The notes under the pieces are model-generated. The model was not told the DNA's origin and searched no databases. It saw nothing but the letters and a program-made list of their open reading frames with translations. Positions 8,285-17,375 of a stretch of 64,000 nt of DNA are shown here, piece after piece (within the stretch, counting starts at the first letter, position 1; each line of letters begins with the position of its first letter). Both the position numbers and the translations under genes were made by a program. This DNA is from CAIXSC01 sp046349915 (GTDB taxonomy: Bacteria > Planctomycetota > Planctomycetia > Pirellulales > Pirellulaceae), in contig JAXMBL010000012.1 of assembly GCA_046349915.1 (NCBI GenBank), positions 124,001-188,000 on the forward strand, read 5' to 3'.

Positions 8285-9889
8285 CTAGCGGATCAAGCCC
8301 GTGCGTCGACCAGCGGTCGCGAGTACATCGAGTGCGAAGTCGAGATCCTCGAAGCTGTGCGAAGAGGAGACGCATGTGCGAAGTCGCGTGGCGTTGAGCG
8401 GCACTGCGGGAAAGGCGACCGGTACGACTAGGAGTCGGAGTTCGCGGCAAATGCGGGTCATTTCAAGCACCGCTTCCTCGGTCCAGGTCATGATAGGAAC
8501 GATGGGAGTCTGCGTGTGTCCGATGTCAAAGCCGAGCTTCTTCAGTCCAGCGACGTAGTACTCGCGATTCGCCCAGAGTCGCTCGACATGTTGGGGCTCG
8601 GTTTCCATGACTTCGATGGCGGCGATAGATGCAGCGACCGGTCCGTTGGGAAGAGCGCCGCTGAAGATGTAACCGCGGGCATGATGTCGCAGGAACGTGA
8701 TAATCGACTCGCGCCCCGCCACGAATCCGCCAATGTTGGCGATGGTTTTCGAAAGCGTGCCCATCTTGATGTCGATATCATGATCGGCCAAGCCGAAGTG
8801 CTCTTGGATGCCTCGACCCGTTTTGCCGAGCACGCCGATGCTGTGCGCTTCGTCAACCATCAGCAGCGCCCGGTGCTTGCGACACTGCTCGACGACGCCC
8901 GGCAAATCGATGATATCCCCGTCCATGCTGAAGACCGCATCGACAACGACCAACGTCGGTCGACCCGCGGCACGGTCCAACTGTTGAGCGAGAGAATCGA
9001 TGTTATTGTGTCGGAACGTCAAGAATTCGGCGCCCGACGCTCGACAACCATCGACGATGCTGGCGTGATTCCATTCGTCGCCAATTACAACACCCGTACG
9101 GTCGACCAAGGTGGCGACCGTCGAGACATTGGTGACGAATCCGCTGCTGTACACCAGCGAGTCCTCGGCTCGCATGAACTCCGACAGTTTACGCTCAAGC
9201 TGCTTGTGCAGCGAAGTGGTGCCTGTCAGCAAGCGAGCGCCATGGTGCCCGGTTCCGAATCGCTCAATCGCGTCGAGCATCGCGGACTTGAGCTTGGGAT
9301 GGTGGAGCAATCCCAGGTACTCGTACGAGCCGAGCATCAGCATCCGTTGACCGTCCACGACAACCCAAGAGCCATCGTGAGCCGTGATCTCGGACTCGAA
9401 AAAGTAAAGCCCATGCTCTTTTAGCGAACGAACCTTGCGGTTCAAGATTTCGTAGTGAGCGATCAAACTGGCTTCGGTCGAGTCAGCAGCGGTCGAGCTG
9501 TTGGGAGTGGTCGTCGCAGCGTGATGATTAGAATCGGTGACGGAGGGCGCCTGCGCGATTTGCGTCTGTGCGATTGGGGGCTGTGCGGCGCCTTCGACTT
9601 CGGCCGTCACCTTCAGTCGATCCAGGTAATTCGCGATTTCATCAATGCTCTCGAGTTCATAGAGCACTTCAGGATTCATTCGTTTGCCCGTCTCTCGCTC
9701 CAATTCACCGCTAATCGAGGCGACTCCCATGGAGTCGACGCCGAGTTGAGAGAGGGGGGTATCTGCTTCGATCCCCTGACAAGGTAGTCCCGCCTCGTCA
9801 CGCAACCAATTTTCGACCTTTTCGCGAATCAGATCGCGAGTGGTGCGGTCGGAGGGGGGGGACGGCGAACGCGAATCGACGGACGGCAT
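8285..9889 (-). CDS. Alpha-oxoamine synthase with fused N-terminal acyl carrier domain
   Basis: A 534-residue fusion. Residues 18-93 are an acyl carrier domain: GVDSMG supplies the serine (S53) that would carry 4'-phosphopantetheine. A Pro/Gln/Thr-rich linker (95-140) leads to a PLP enzyme of the AONS/KBL/SPT family, with DEAHSIGVLG (346-355) and the PLP lysine K381 in GTLSKTIANIGG. Family members condense an amino acid with an acyl thioester and release CO2. The fusion suggests that the acyl group is delivered on the tethered carrier instead of CoA. Glycine, alanine or serine could be the amino acid; the sequence does not decide between a biotin-, sphingolipid- or natural-product-type role. 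No biotin gene is nearby. The ATG has GAGG seven bases upstream. Confidence 0.9.
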   Translation of the reverse strand: MPSVDSRSPSPPSDRTTRDLIREKVENWLRDEAGLPCQGIEADTPLSQLGVDSMGVASISGELERETGKRMNPEVLYELESIDEIANYLDRLKVTAEVEGAAQPPIAQTQIAQAPSVTDSNHHAATTTPNSSTAADSTEASLIAHYEILNRKVRSLKEHGLYFFESEITAHDGSWVVVDGQRMLMLGSYEYLGLLHHPKLKSAMLDAIERFGTGHHGARLLTGTTSLHKQLERKLSEFMRAEDSLVYSSGFVTNVSTVATLVDRTGVVIGDEWNHASIVDGCRASGAEFLTFRHNNIDSLAQQLDRAAGRPTLVVVDAVFSMDGDIIDLPGVVEQCRKHRALLMVDEAHSIGVLGKTGRGIQEHFGLADHDIDIKMGTLSKTIANIGGFVAGRESIITFLRHHARGYIFSGALPNGPVAASIAAIEVMETEPQHVERLWANREYYVAGLKKLGFDIGHTQTPIVPIMTWTEEAVLEMTRICRELRLLVVPVAFPAVPLNATRLRTCVSSSHSFEDLDFALDVLATAGRRTGLIR

Positions 9890-10072
9890 AATGCATCCTC
9901 TGCGGGAACCAGAATCCGATGGTGACGAGCCTAACGCATTTGGGGGGAAGCCACAATGTGCGATCCCAAGTTCCCTGGATTCAAAGCGTTCGCCAAAGAC
10001 TCTGAACCATAAAGGACTTAACGGGATTTCCCCAGCGACTTTCTCCGCTGACTTCCTGGGGGAAAAACCACT

Positions 10073-11401
10073 CTAATTGCTCAAAAATCGAGCGAGTTCT
10101 GCGGCTACGACTCGATTGCCACTCACATTTAAGTGGTGGTCGAATTGGAAGTAAAGGCTTTCTTGCGGGTTTGCCTGACGCGCCTTTAGGAGGGCAGGTC
10201 GGAGATCGAGGTACGTGATATGGAGGTTTTGGGCCAGCTTCACCACTTCGTCACACGCTCGCCGGTCGGTTTCCAGGTCATCCGGCGTCAATTCCAGGAT
10301 CGAGGCGGTTTCGGACACCGTCGTGGCGTCCGTTTCCGGCTCGATCTGCCGCTTGGTGGGGATGATGATCAGCCGCAGTTGAGTCCCATCTTCTTGGGTT
10401 TGTGCGAGCAGAATTTCGAGCGTACGTCGCTGACGTTGCAGGGCGGTTGGCCATTCCTCCGCGTGGTGTCGAAAATAGTACGCTTGTTGGAGTCCCTGCC
10501 AGACTGGGGCGGGATGAACGAGCGTCGCGTACTCCAGCCGATTGCGGTAGGGGTCGCCCACACCGATCCGTTTGACCACGGCTTGTCGCAACCAGGAGAT
10601 CTTGGTGAGCGCGTGATACGTCGAGGAGTGGTCTCGCAGGGGCTGTTTGAGTGTTTCCAAGAGATTCGGGTTGGCCTTGGCGACCGACGTTGTCTCGGCA
10701 TGCTCGATATGCTTCCATTCACCGTCGCGCGATTCGAGTCGTACGGGGGCGTCCGCGCGCATCAGATCGACCAGATCGTTGCCGGCGTAGAATCCCACGA
10801 TCAACAGATCGGGTGAAAACAGGCGATGAACCTGTTGGTAAGCCCAGGCTTGCTGATAGGGCGACGAGGGACCAAACCCCGCGTTGATGACATCCACGGA
10901 GGTGATGGGCGACTGTTGGCGGCTGCCACCGGCGATTTCCGCCAGCGCCGCGGGGGAGGTCGAAGCCAACAATGACTCTAACTGATTCGGATAACTCTCT
11001 GGATTCCAACACACTCCATCGGTGTGACTATCCCCGATACACATCAGGCGGAGGGCGCCGAGTGGTTTGTCGAGGGGAATCTCTTGATCCTCGCGCAGCG
11101 AACCGCGATTGCGGCGGATTTCGACATAACCGCGCGAGTGCTCGGGAATGTAGGTCGATGATTGAAGGGGAGTTGGCCAGGGGATCCAGCCACGCCGTTG
11201 AGCTTCCGCGATCACTGCATTCGAGTGCAATTCATTCGAGTCACGAGGCGGCGGCGGGGAATTGACGGGGCCGATTCCCACGATCCGCAAGCCGACTTCG
11301 ACCAACAGGAGAGTCAAGGTGGCGGAGAAGGCGAGTTTCACGCCGAGCAGTGCCGCGCGACGTCCGCGACTGGCTGGCTTTTTCGGTGCTTTTTCGGCCA
11401 T
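10073..11401 (-). CDS. Membrane-anchored SGNH/GDSL-like hydrolase family protein
   Basis: A 442-residue protein with a basic N-terminus (MAEKAPKKPASRGRR) and one transmembrane helix (about residues 18-40), so the catalytic part would face the periplasm. SGNH blocks are visible: block I CIGDSHTDG, block III GFYAGNDL, and block V FDHHLNVSGN near the C-terminus with the Asp/His pair. The family includes lipases, esterases and sugar O-acetyl transferases or esterases such as AlgX/AlgJ relatives. The longest frame begins at a TTG at 11458; I prefer the ATG at 11401, which puts the basic residues directly before the membrane helix, although no strong ribosome site is visible. The exact substrate is unknown. 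Confidence 0.8.
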   Translation of the reverse strand: MAEKAPKKPASRGRRAALLGVKLAFSATLTLLLVEVGLRIVGIGPVNSPPPPRDSNELHSNAVIAEAQRRGWIPWPTPLQSSTYIPEHSRGYVEIRRNRGSLREDQEIPLDKPLGALRLMCIGDSHTDGVCWNPESYPNQLESLLASTSPAALAEIAGGSRQQSPITSVDVINAGFGPSSPYQQAWAYQQVHRLFSPDLLIVGFYAGNDLVDLMRADAPVRLESRDGEWKHIEHAETTSVAKANPNLLETLKQPLRDHSSTYHALTKISWLRQAVVKRIGVGDPYRNRLEYATLVHPAPVWQGLQQAYYFRHHAEEWPTALQRQRRTLEILLAQTQEDGTQLRLIIIPTKRQIEPETDATTVSETASILELTPDDLETDRRACDEVVKLAQNLHITYLDLRPALLKARQANPQESLYFQFDHHLNVSGNRVVAAELARFLSN

Positions 11402-11587
11402 GGATCGAGGGTTTGAGGCAGCAAACTTGCAGGTCGGCGGATCGGCGCTTGTTCGCAAGCGACACGGAGCGTACGCCCAACGGATCGCGGGTTGACGCCT
11501 TATCGTCTCGACAAACGACCTCTACTATACGAAATTCTGAACCGCTCTTCTCTTGTCTCGTCGCTTGCTTTTCTGGAGGTGTGTGGA

Positions 11588-12013
11588 ATGTCAGTAGAAA
11601 TTGACGTGCGGTACGAAGGTCAGTTGCGTTGTCGAGCCACTCACGGTCCCTCGGGCGCGACGCTCCACACCGACGCACCCGTCGACAATCATGGACGTGG
11701 CGAGAGCTTCTCGCCGACCGACTTGGTGGCCACGGGCCTGGGCGCTTGTCTTCTGACCATCATGGGAATCGTGGCTCAGCGAAATTCCCTCGATCTCGAA
11801 GGGACTCGAGTTCGTGTACGAAAAGAGATGATTCAGATGCCGATCCGGCGTATTGGTCGTTTGCCGGTGACGATCACCATCCCGCGCGAGAAGGCAGAGA
11901 AGCTGACGGAAGCAGATCGATCAAAGCTGGAAGCCGCCGCTCGCCATTGTCCCGTCCACCAAAGTCTCCATCCCGATATCGAGATGCCCATGGAGTTCAT
12001 TTACGAGACGTGA
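11588..12013 (+). CDS. OsmC family peroxiredoxin-like protein
   Basis: A 141-residue OsmC/Ohr-fold protein. The two redox cysteines are present: C54 in LGACLLTIMG and C121 in RHCPVHQSL. The intervening sequence SFSPTDLVATGLGAC is the classic OsmC start of the central helix. OsmC proteins reduce organic hydroperoxides in the cytoplasm with thiol cofactors. The open frame extends back to 11492, but the ATG at 11588 has GGAGG nine bases upstream and matches the usual domain start. It is divergent from the SGNH gene. Sequence does not separate OsmC from Ohr subtypes firmly. Confidence 0.9.
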   Translation: MSVEIDVRYEGQLRCRATHGPSGATLHTDAPVDNHGRGESFSPTDLVATGLGACLLTIMGIVAQRNSLDLEGTRVRVRKEMIQMPIRRIGRLPVTITIPREKAEKLTEADRSKLEAAARHCPVHQSLHPDIEMPMEFIYET

Positions 12014-12044
12014 TAGCGCGACAGTCGATGGCTAAAAACTGACC

Positions 12045-12073
12045 TTGTTCGACTTTGTGAGGGCCGCTACAAG
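12045..12073 (+). promoter_or_regulatory. Possible sigma70-type promoter for the BBP7-like gene
   Basis: TTGTTC (12045-12050) and TACAAG (12068-12073) are separated by 17 bases, about 100 bases upstream of the porin start and after the OsmC stop. The -10 box is imperfect, so this is a weak call. Confidence 0.3.
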
Positions 12074-12109
12074 TCGCCTTGCTCATCCAACAAACCGTCT
12101 GGCGGGAAT

Positions 12110-12132
12110 GAAAACGTGAAGCGTGCGTTTTC
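12110..12132 (+). terminator. Hairpin in the osmC-porin gap
   Basis: GAAAACG (12110-12116) and CGTTTTC (12126-12132) form a 7-bp stem with a 9-base loop. It is 97 bases after the OsmC stop and 40 bases before the porin start. It could end the OsmC transcript, since its right arm carries four Ts, or it could sit in the porin leader. Confidence 0.3.
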
Positions 12133-12171
12133 TTCGCGTGGGACAATTGCCCTTCGAGCAAGGAATATACC

Positions 12172-13809
12172 GTGGCGCGCTGGTCGTGCAAGGATTGTCG
12201 TAGCGTCGTCCAGTGGCTCGCAGCTTGCTGCTGCGTGCTGGCGGCGGGATACACTTCAGCTCAGGAACCGGTGCTGCGACCGGGCGATCGATCGATCGTG
12301 CGAACTCGTCCGGAAACGACGAGTACCATCACGCGTCCCTCGACCACGCCGCGGACCTTAGCGGCGACGCCGCCAACTCGCACGACCACAACGGCGCCGG
12401 CTCGAGTAGCTCGCGTTCAGGACACGGCGCCCGCCGCGCCGGCGCCTCGGTCGGTGCTCAATCGCGACGCGGCTGTTCCGGCGGGGCCCGCGGCGAAGCC
12501 CGTGCCCGAGGAACTTGGACCCGAGGTGATCGACGGTCCACCCGTGCCTGAAGGCTACGTTTTGGACCTCGATGGCGATTACGTCGACGAGGGATTCGAA
12601 GAGCCGGGGTACATGGGGCATGGCGGCCACGCCTGCGACGCCTGTGGCGGCATGGGATGTCCGAACTGTTGGTTCGGCGGTTTCGGCGGGCTGTATGTGC
12701 GAGCGGAACTGCTGCGCTGGCAGACTGCGGGCATGCATGTGCCGGCCTTGGTGACGACCAGCGAGGCGGTTGCGGGTCAGGCTTTTCCGCCACCGATTCG
12801 CAATGCGGGCGTGCTTGGCATCCCAGGCACTGTCGTCTTGTATGGTGACGGCGACATTCTCGACAACACGCGCAGCGGCGGCCGAATCTACGTTGGGATG
12901 CCAATCGATTACGAGCGACGCTTGACGCTTGAAGGCGAGTATTTCGGTTTGGAAGAGGCCGCCGAGAACTTTAGCGCTACATCGAACGGAACTCCCATTC
13001 TCGCTCGACCTTTCTTCAACTTAGCCACCACGCCCAACAACATCGCCGCCGAAAGTTCCGAACTGGTTGCGTATCCAAACGTGATTCGCGGCACTGTGGC
13101 GGTTGACGCGTCGTCGACATTCGAAGGCTCGGCGGCTCGCCTGAAATACCTCCTATGCTGTTCGGAAGGTTGCGTGCCGGCGCTCGTGCGCCGACGCGGC
13201 GATGTGCCGGGCGGTTATCGCATGGAACTAACCGGTGGATATCGTTACCTCGGACTCGACGATAACTTGACCATTCGCGAAGACTTGGCGACGATCCCCG
13301 CGCCGGGCACCTTCGACCTTCAAGATTCGTTCCAGACCAACAACGAGTTCCACGGCGTGGAGCTGGGCATGTTGCTTCAAACTCGCCGCGGTCGTTGGAC
13401 AATGGACTGGGTGTCGCGCATCGGTCTAGGCAGCACCAATGCCACTTCGATGATCAGTGGCAGCACCATCATCGACGATGGTACGAGATCGGTAACGCAT
13501 CAAGGAGGTTTGCTGGCTCAAACTACCAACATCGGCACTTACGACACGAGTGACTTCGCAGTGGTTCCCGAGCTGGGAGTCACTGTGGGGCTCGACGTGA
13601 CGCCGCGATTCCGCCTGTTGCTGGGTTACACCATGATTTACTGGAGTCGAGTGCTGCGGGCCGGAGATCAGATCGATCGAGAGATCAATCCCAATCTCAT
13701 CCCGCCTGCCAACCTCCCTCTGGTAGGCGCCGCTCGTCCCGAACAGCGATTCGTGTGGAGCGACTATTGGGCTCAAGGTCTCACCATCGGTCTCGAGGGT
13801 CAATGGTAA
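12172..13809 (+). CDS. BBP7-like outer-membrane beta-barrel protein
   Basis: A 545-residue planctomycete outer-membrane protein. An N-terminal export signal (LAACCCVLAAGYTSA) is followed by a Thr/Pro/Arg-rich disordered stretch to about residue 125. Next comes a Gly/Cys cluster (HACDACGGMGCPNCWFGG) directly before the barrel, which opens with LYVRAELLRWQTAGMHVP, the usual BBP7 start. The C-terminus YWAQGLTIGLEGQW ends in an aromatic residue, as barrel proteins need for BAM recognition. The start is GTG with AAGGA about eight bases upstream; the first residues contain a Cys pair (KDCRSV) that is odd for a signal peptide. The Cys cluster might bind metal or form disulfides. Channel function is inferred from the family only. 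Confidence 0.85.
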   Translation: MARWSCKDCRSVVQWLAACCCVLAAGYTSAQEPVLRPGDRSIVRTRPETTSTITRPSTTPRTLAATPPTRTTTTAPARVARVQDTAPAAPAPRSVLNRDAAVPAGPAAKPVPEELGPEVIDGPPVPEGYVLDLDGDYVDEGFEEPGYMGHGGHACDACGGMGCPNCWFGGFGGLYVRAELLRWQTAGMHVPALVTTSEAVAGQAFPPPIRNAGVLGIPGTVVLYGDGDILDNTRSGGRIYVGMPIDYERRLTLEGEYFGLEEAAENFSATSNGTPILARPFFNLATTPNNIAAESSELVAYPNVIRGTVAVDASSTFEGSAARLKYLLCCSEGCVPALVRRRGDVPGGYRMELTGGYRYLGLDDNLTIREDLATIPAPGTFDLQDSFQTNNEFHGVELGMLLQTRRGRWTMDWVSRIGLGSTNATSMISGSTIIDDGTRSVTHQGGLLAQTTNIGTYDTSDFAVVPELGVTVGLDVTPRFRLLLGYTMIYWSRVLRAGDQIDREINPNLIPPANLPLVGAARPEQRFVWSDYWAQGLTIGLEGQW

Positions 13810-13909
13810 ACTGCCGCCCACAGGGGTGGATGTGCTGCTTCGCAGCGCGCTCTTGCTTTGCGGGTGTTCCAGAACTCCTAAGCGGTAAAGTCCTCCAGGG
13901 GGGTGTGAT

Positions 13910-13932
13910 TTGCGCCGTCGTTAGCGGCGCAA
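13910..13932 (+). terminator. GC-rich hairpin after the BBP7-like gene
   Basis: TTGCGCCG (13910-13917) pairs perfectly with CGGCGCAA (13925-13932) around a 7-base loop, 100 bases past the porin stop. The flanks are ATT and TTT rather than a long T-run, so termination would be modest. A second small stem ATCTCA-GTAG-TGAGAT (13965-13980) lies just before the ribosome site of the next gene. Confidence 0.4.
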
Positions 13933-14004
13933 TTTGGGGAAGAACTAGATCTTGCCTGTCCGATATCTCAGTAGTGAGATCCGGCACAGGGAGGTATCGC
14001 GTTC

Positions 14005-17001
14005 ATGTCCCCAAGCAATTCGCGTCGTTCATCCGTATGGAACTGGCTAGGTGGTTTCGTTGGGCGACGACGTCCCGGTTCGCATGAGCCGACCAAACCC
14101 CGCCAGTCTACTCGCCGCCGCCTCCGGCTCGAATCCCTGGAGAATCGAGCATTGTTGGCGAGCGATCTCGCCTCGATCACCGGTATCGTCTTCAAAGACC
14201 AGACTGGTAATAACGTCGTGGACGCCGGCGAGCAGGTCGCGGGCGCCACGGTAAATCTGTTTGTGGACGACGGCGACGGAGTCTTCGAGCCGGGCACGCA
14301 AGACTTGGCCCCCGTGCTGCCCATCCTGTCGAGTACCACGACCAACGCTCAGGGCCGCTACACCTTCTCGAATCTCACCGTCGCGAAATACTGGGTGCAA
14401 CAGCCTGCGCAAACCGTGGGTGCGCGTACGCTGGCGGAATCACATTCTCTAGTGAACGTTACTGCCGCGGATGCTGACGGCGCACTCGGCCGAGTGATCG
14501 ACAACTTCTTGTCGCCTGGTCCGAGCGTAACGGCGACCCAGGGTACGCCTGACTTGGCGGTGCAGTCGACGCTGCCGACCACCGAAACCATTGGCGGTGA
14601 ACGAGATTTGCGAGCGGAAATGACCAGCGGCGGCGCGACGGATAACGTCAAGTTCAATGCGGCCGGCAGCCTACTCAACTTAGACCCAACCGTAAACGCT
14701 CTCGGTAATTATGTGGCGACCTGGGATGGCCCCGATGGTACGGCCGCCTCGTTGAATGCCACGGGTCTCGGCGGCGTCGATCTCACGGAAGCAGGCATCA
14801 ACACTGGCATTCTGCTCCGAGGACAAGTAGATAAAGTCAACTCGGAGATCACTGTCCGAGTCTTCACCAATGCTGGCAATGCGTCGTCGATGACGATCAC
14901 CAACATCGTGCCCGATGTGCTGACCGACCTCTACTTTCCCTTTACGGGATTCACCACGATCGCTGGTACTGGCGCCCAATTCACGAATGTTGGGGCGGTC
15001 CAGTTGGAGATCGAGTCGAACGTGATTGCCATGGACGGACTCATCTCGCTGGTCGGTATGGTGGGACCCACGCTGTTACCGTTGAACTTCTCAAACTACA
15101 CGCCAGCCGACCTCGGCATCACCAAAACGGTTGACGACTCGACTCCCAACGTCGGTCAGCAAGTTCAGTACACCATTACGTTGACCAATAATGGTCCGAG
15201 CCAGGCGACCAACGTCATCGTCACGGACAATCTGCCCGCGGGCGTGACCTTTGTTTCGGCGACTCCGTCGCAGGGTACTTACAATCAGAATACCGGGCTG
15301 TGGACCATCGGGACGGTTAACGCTCAAGCGAATGTGACGTTGACCCTTCGCGGCAACGTGACGCAAGCGGGTACGCGAACGAACACGGCGACCATCACAT
15401 CCGTCGACCAAAACGACGAGAACCCCAACAACAACACGGCCAGCGCCCAGACCACCACGCCTCAAGTCGATCTCGCCGTAACCAAAACGGTTGACGACAA
15501 TACGCCCAATCGCAACCAAAACGTCACATTCACCATCACGGTCCAGAACAATGGTCCCGACACAGCCACGGGAGTAACGATCGAAGACGTTCTGCCCGCG
15601 GGCCTGACGTTCGTTTCGTCCACTCCCTCGGTTGGCACGTTCAATAGCGCAACGGGCATCTGGACGCTAGGGACGCTCGGCACGACTGCGGGTTCGAATT
15701 CCGCGACGCTCGCCATCGTCGCGACCGTCGTGACGCCGGGCGCGAACACGACGATCACGAACACGGCGAGTCTCGAGACGGTCGATCAGACCGATTCGAA
15801 TCCCAACAACAACCAAGACTCCGAAGTCCTCACACCCAACCAACTCGACCTGGCACTCGTCAAAACGGTCGACGACAACACGCCCAACCCGAATCAGAAT
15901 GTCACCTTTACGGTGACGGTGACGAACAACGGTCCCGTCGCCGCCAGCGGCGTCCAAGTCACCGATGTGTTGCCCGCGGGCCTGACATTCGTCAGCGCCA
16001 CTCCCTCGGTGGGAACTTTCAACAACGGCACGGGCTTGTGGACGCTGGGGGCGTTGAGCAACACGGCGGGGCAGAATACCGCGACGTTGCAGATCGTGGC
16101 CACGGTCACGGGAACGACGTCCATCACTAATACAGCGACGATCACGACGCTCGACCAGTTCGAAACCAACACCAACAATAACACCGACTCCGAAACGGTT
16201 GTTCCCCAGGTGCTCGACTTGGCGGTCGCCAAGACCGTGGACGACAACACGCCAGACCGAAATCAAAACGTCACCTTTACGGTTACCGTCACCAACAATG
16301 GGCCGGTGGCGGCCACGGGCGTGCGAATCACCGACCAATTGCCAACCGGCTTGACGTTCGTCAGTGCGACTCCCTCCGTCGGAACTTACAGCAATGCGAC
16401 GGGCATTTGGACTTTGGGAGCGTTGAGCAACACGGCGGGACAGAACGCGGCCACCATGACGATTGTCGCCACGGTAGCGCAAGGCCTCACGGCGATTACC
16501 AACACGGCTTCGCTAACCGGCGTTGACCAAACTGATACCAACACCGCCAACAATCAAGCGTCCGCCGCGTTGACTCCGAACCAGGCCGACTTGCAGGTGA
16601 CGAAGACCGTGTCGCCCACCGTGGCGGCGCTGAATCAGGAAACGATCTTCACCATCTTGTTGCAGAACAATGGTCCCGCTAACGCGACCAACGTTCAAGT
16701 CACCGACATTCTGCCCACCGGGTTGACGTTTGTCGCCGTCGAATCGGCGACCACGGGAACCTACAACAGTACGACGGGTATTTGGGACGTGGGCAGTTTG
16801 CCTGCCACAGCGGGCCAAAACACCGCGACGTTGCGGATTCGCGTGCGAGTCACCGGAACTCAGACCTCCGTGACCAACACGGCCAACGTCACTCAGTCGT
16901 CGCAGTTCGACCCCGTCCCGAACAACAACACCTCTTCCTCGACGGTAACCACTCGAGTCCTCTCGAAGCGACTTTACCTCGCCGATACCGCGACGGTCTA
17001 A
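14005..17001 (+). CDS. LEPR-XLL / SdrD-B-like / DUF11-repeat surface protein
   Basis: A 998-residue exported, probably cell-surface protein. Residues 37-52 (RRRLRLESLENRALLA) match the planctomycete LEPR-XLL N-terminal motif. Residues 55-135 resemble an SdrD B-like domain (ITGIVFKDQTGNNVVDAGE). Five DUF11 repeats of about 123 residues fill residues 367 to 985, starting near bases 15106, 15472, 15847, 16216 and 16588. Each has the T(V)TNNGP...LP(A/T)GLTFVS core and an NNN-rich end. The protein ends in SKRLYLADTATV. Asn and Thr richness and near-absence of Cys fit an extracellular adhesive or scaffold. The ATG is preceded by GGGAGG about ten bases away. The exact anchoring route is unknown. Confidence 0.9.
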   Translation: MSPSNSRRSSVWNWLGGFVGRRRPGSHEPTKPRQSTRRRLRLESLENRALLASDLASITGIVFKDQTGNNVVDAGEQVAGATVNLFVDDGDGVFEPGTQDLAPVLPILSSTTTNAQGRYTFSNLTVAKYWVQQPAQTVGARTLAESHSLVNVTAADADGALGRVIDNFLSPGPSVTATQGTPDLAVQSTLPTTETIGGERDLRAEMTSGGATDNVKFNAAGSLLNLDPTVNALGNYVATWDGPDGTAASLNATGLGGVDLTEAGINTGILLRGQVDKVNSEITVRVFTNAGNASSMTITNIVPDVLTDLYFPFTGFTTIAGTGAQFTNVGAVQLEIESNVIAMDGLISLVGMVGPTLLPLNFSNYTPADLGITKTVDDSTPNVGQQVQYTITLTNNGPSQATNVIVTDNLPAGVTFVSATPSQGTYNQNTGLWTIGTVNAQANVTLTLRGNVTQAGTRTNTATITSVDQNDENPNNNTASAQTTTPQVDLAVTKTVDDNTPNRNQNVTFTITVQNNGPDTATGVTIEDVLPAGLTFVSSTPSVGTFNSATGIWTLGTLGTTAGSNSATLAIVATVVTPGANTTITNTASLETVDQTDSNPNNNQDSEVLTPNQLDLALVKTVDDNTPNPNQNVTFTVTVTNNGPVAASGVQVTDVLPAGLTFVSATPSVGTFNNGTGLWTLGALSNTAGQNTATLQIVATVTGTTSITNTATITTLDQFETNTNNNTDSETVVPQVLDLAVAKTVDDNTPDRNQNVTFTVTVTNNGPVAATGVRITDQLPTGLTFVSATPSVGTYSNATGIWTLGALSNTAGQNAATMTIVATVAQGLTAITNTASLTGVDQTDTNTANNQASAALTPNQADLQVTKTVSPTVAALNQETIFTILLQNNGPANATNVQVTDILPTGLTFVAVESATTGTYNSTTGIWDVGSLPATAGQNTATLRIRVRVTGTQTSVTNTANVTQSSQFDPVPNNNTSSSTVTTRVLSKRLYLADTATV

Positions 17002-17038
17002 AGGGAACACTTATCTCCACTAATCCTCGCTAATCGAG

Positions 17039-17365
17039 TCAGATTGCCGGCCGATCTGACTCGGGTTGATCGATTGCGAGCTGTTCCTGCCGAGGACGTT
17101 CCGACTGAATAGGCTCAGTCTGCATAGGCTCAGTCTGCATTGGCACAGTCTGCATTGGCACAGTCTGTGGCCGCTCAGACTGTGGCCGCTCTGTTTTGGG
17201 GCGTTCTGTCTTGGGCTTCTCGTTCATCACCTCCGACCTCTTCCGACCGTAGTCGAATTCATCGGGGTCCGCCGAGGGATCTTTGAGATAGCGGCGCATC
17301 TTGCGATTGCCCGCCTTCTTGATATCCCGTTTCAGTTGCCTCAGGTATCGCTTGTCGTCCGACAC
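17039..17365 (-). CDS. Small basic protein with a C-terminal pentapeptide repeat tail
   Basis: A 108-residue protein with no named domain. The N-terminal half (KRYLRQLKRDIKKAGNRKMRRY) is strongly basic and helical, followed by an acidic turn (PSADPDEFDYGRKRSE). I know similar KRxLRQLKRDIKKAG sequences as uncharacterised planctomycete proteins. The second half is eight imperfect 5-residue repeats of the form (K/Q)-(T/S)-(E/V)-(R/P)-(P/M), in neighbouring pairs. I chose the GTG at 17365: GAGGAG sits six bases upstream and overlaps the stop of the preceding esterase gene, implying translational coupling. The longest frame starts at 17398. RNA or DNA binding by the basic half is a guess. Confidence 0.65.
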   Translation of the reverse strand: MSDDKRYLRQLKRDIKKAGNRKMRRYLKDPSADPDEFDYGRKRSEVMNEKPKTERPKTERPQSERPQTVPMQTVPMQTEPMQTEPIQSERPRQEQLAIDQPESDRPAI

Positions 17366-17375
17366 CGCCTGCTCC

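Noticed and set aside
8516..9424. 302-codon plus-strand ORF
   Set aside because: Antisense to the alpha-oxoamine synthase, whose motifs are certain.
15106..16963. Non-coding tandem DNA repeat
   Set aside because: The similarity is explained by DUF11 protein repeats in frame.
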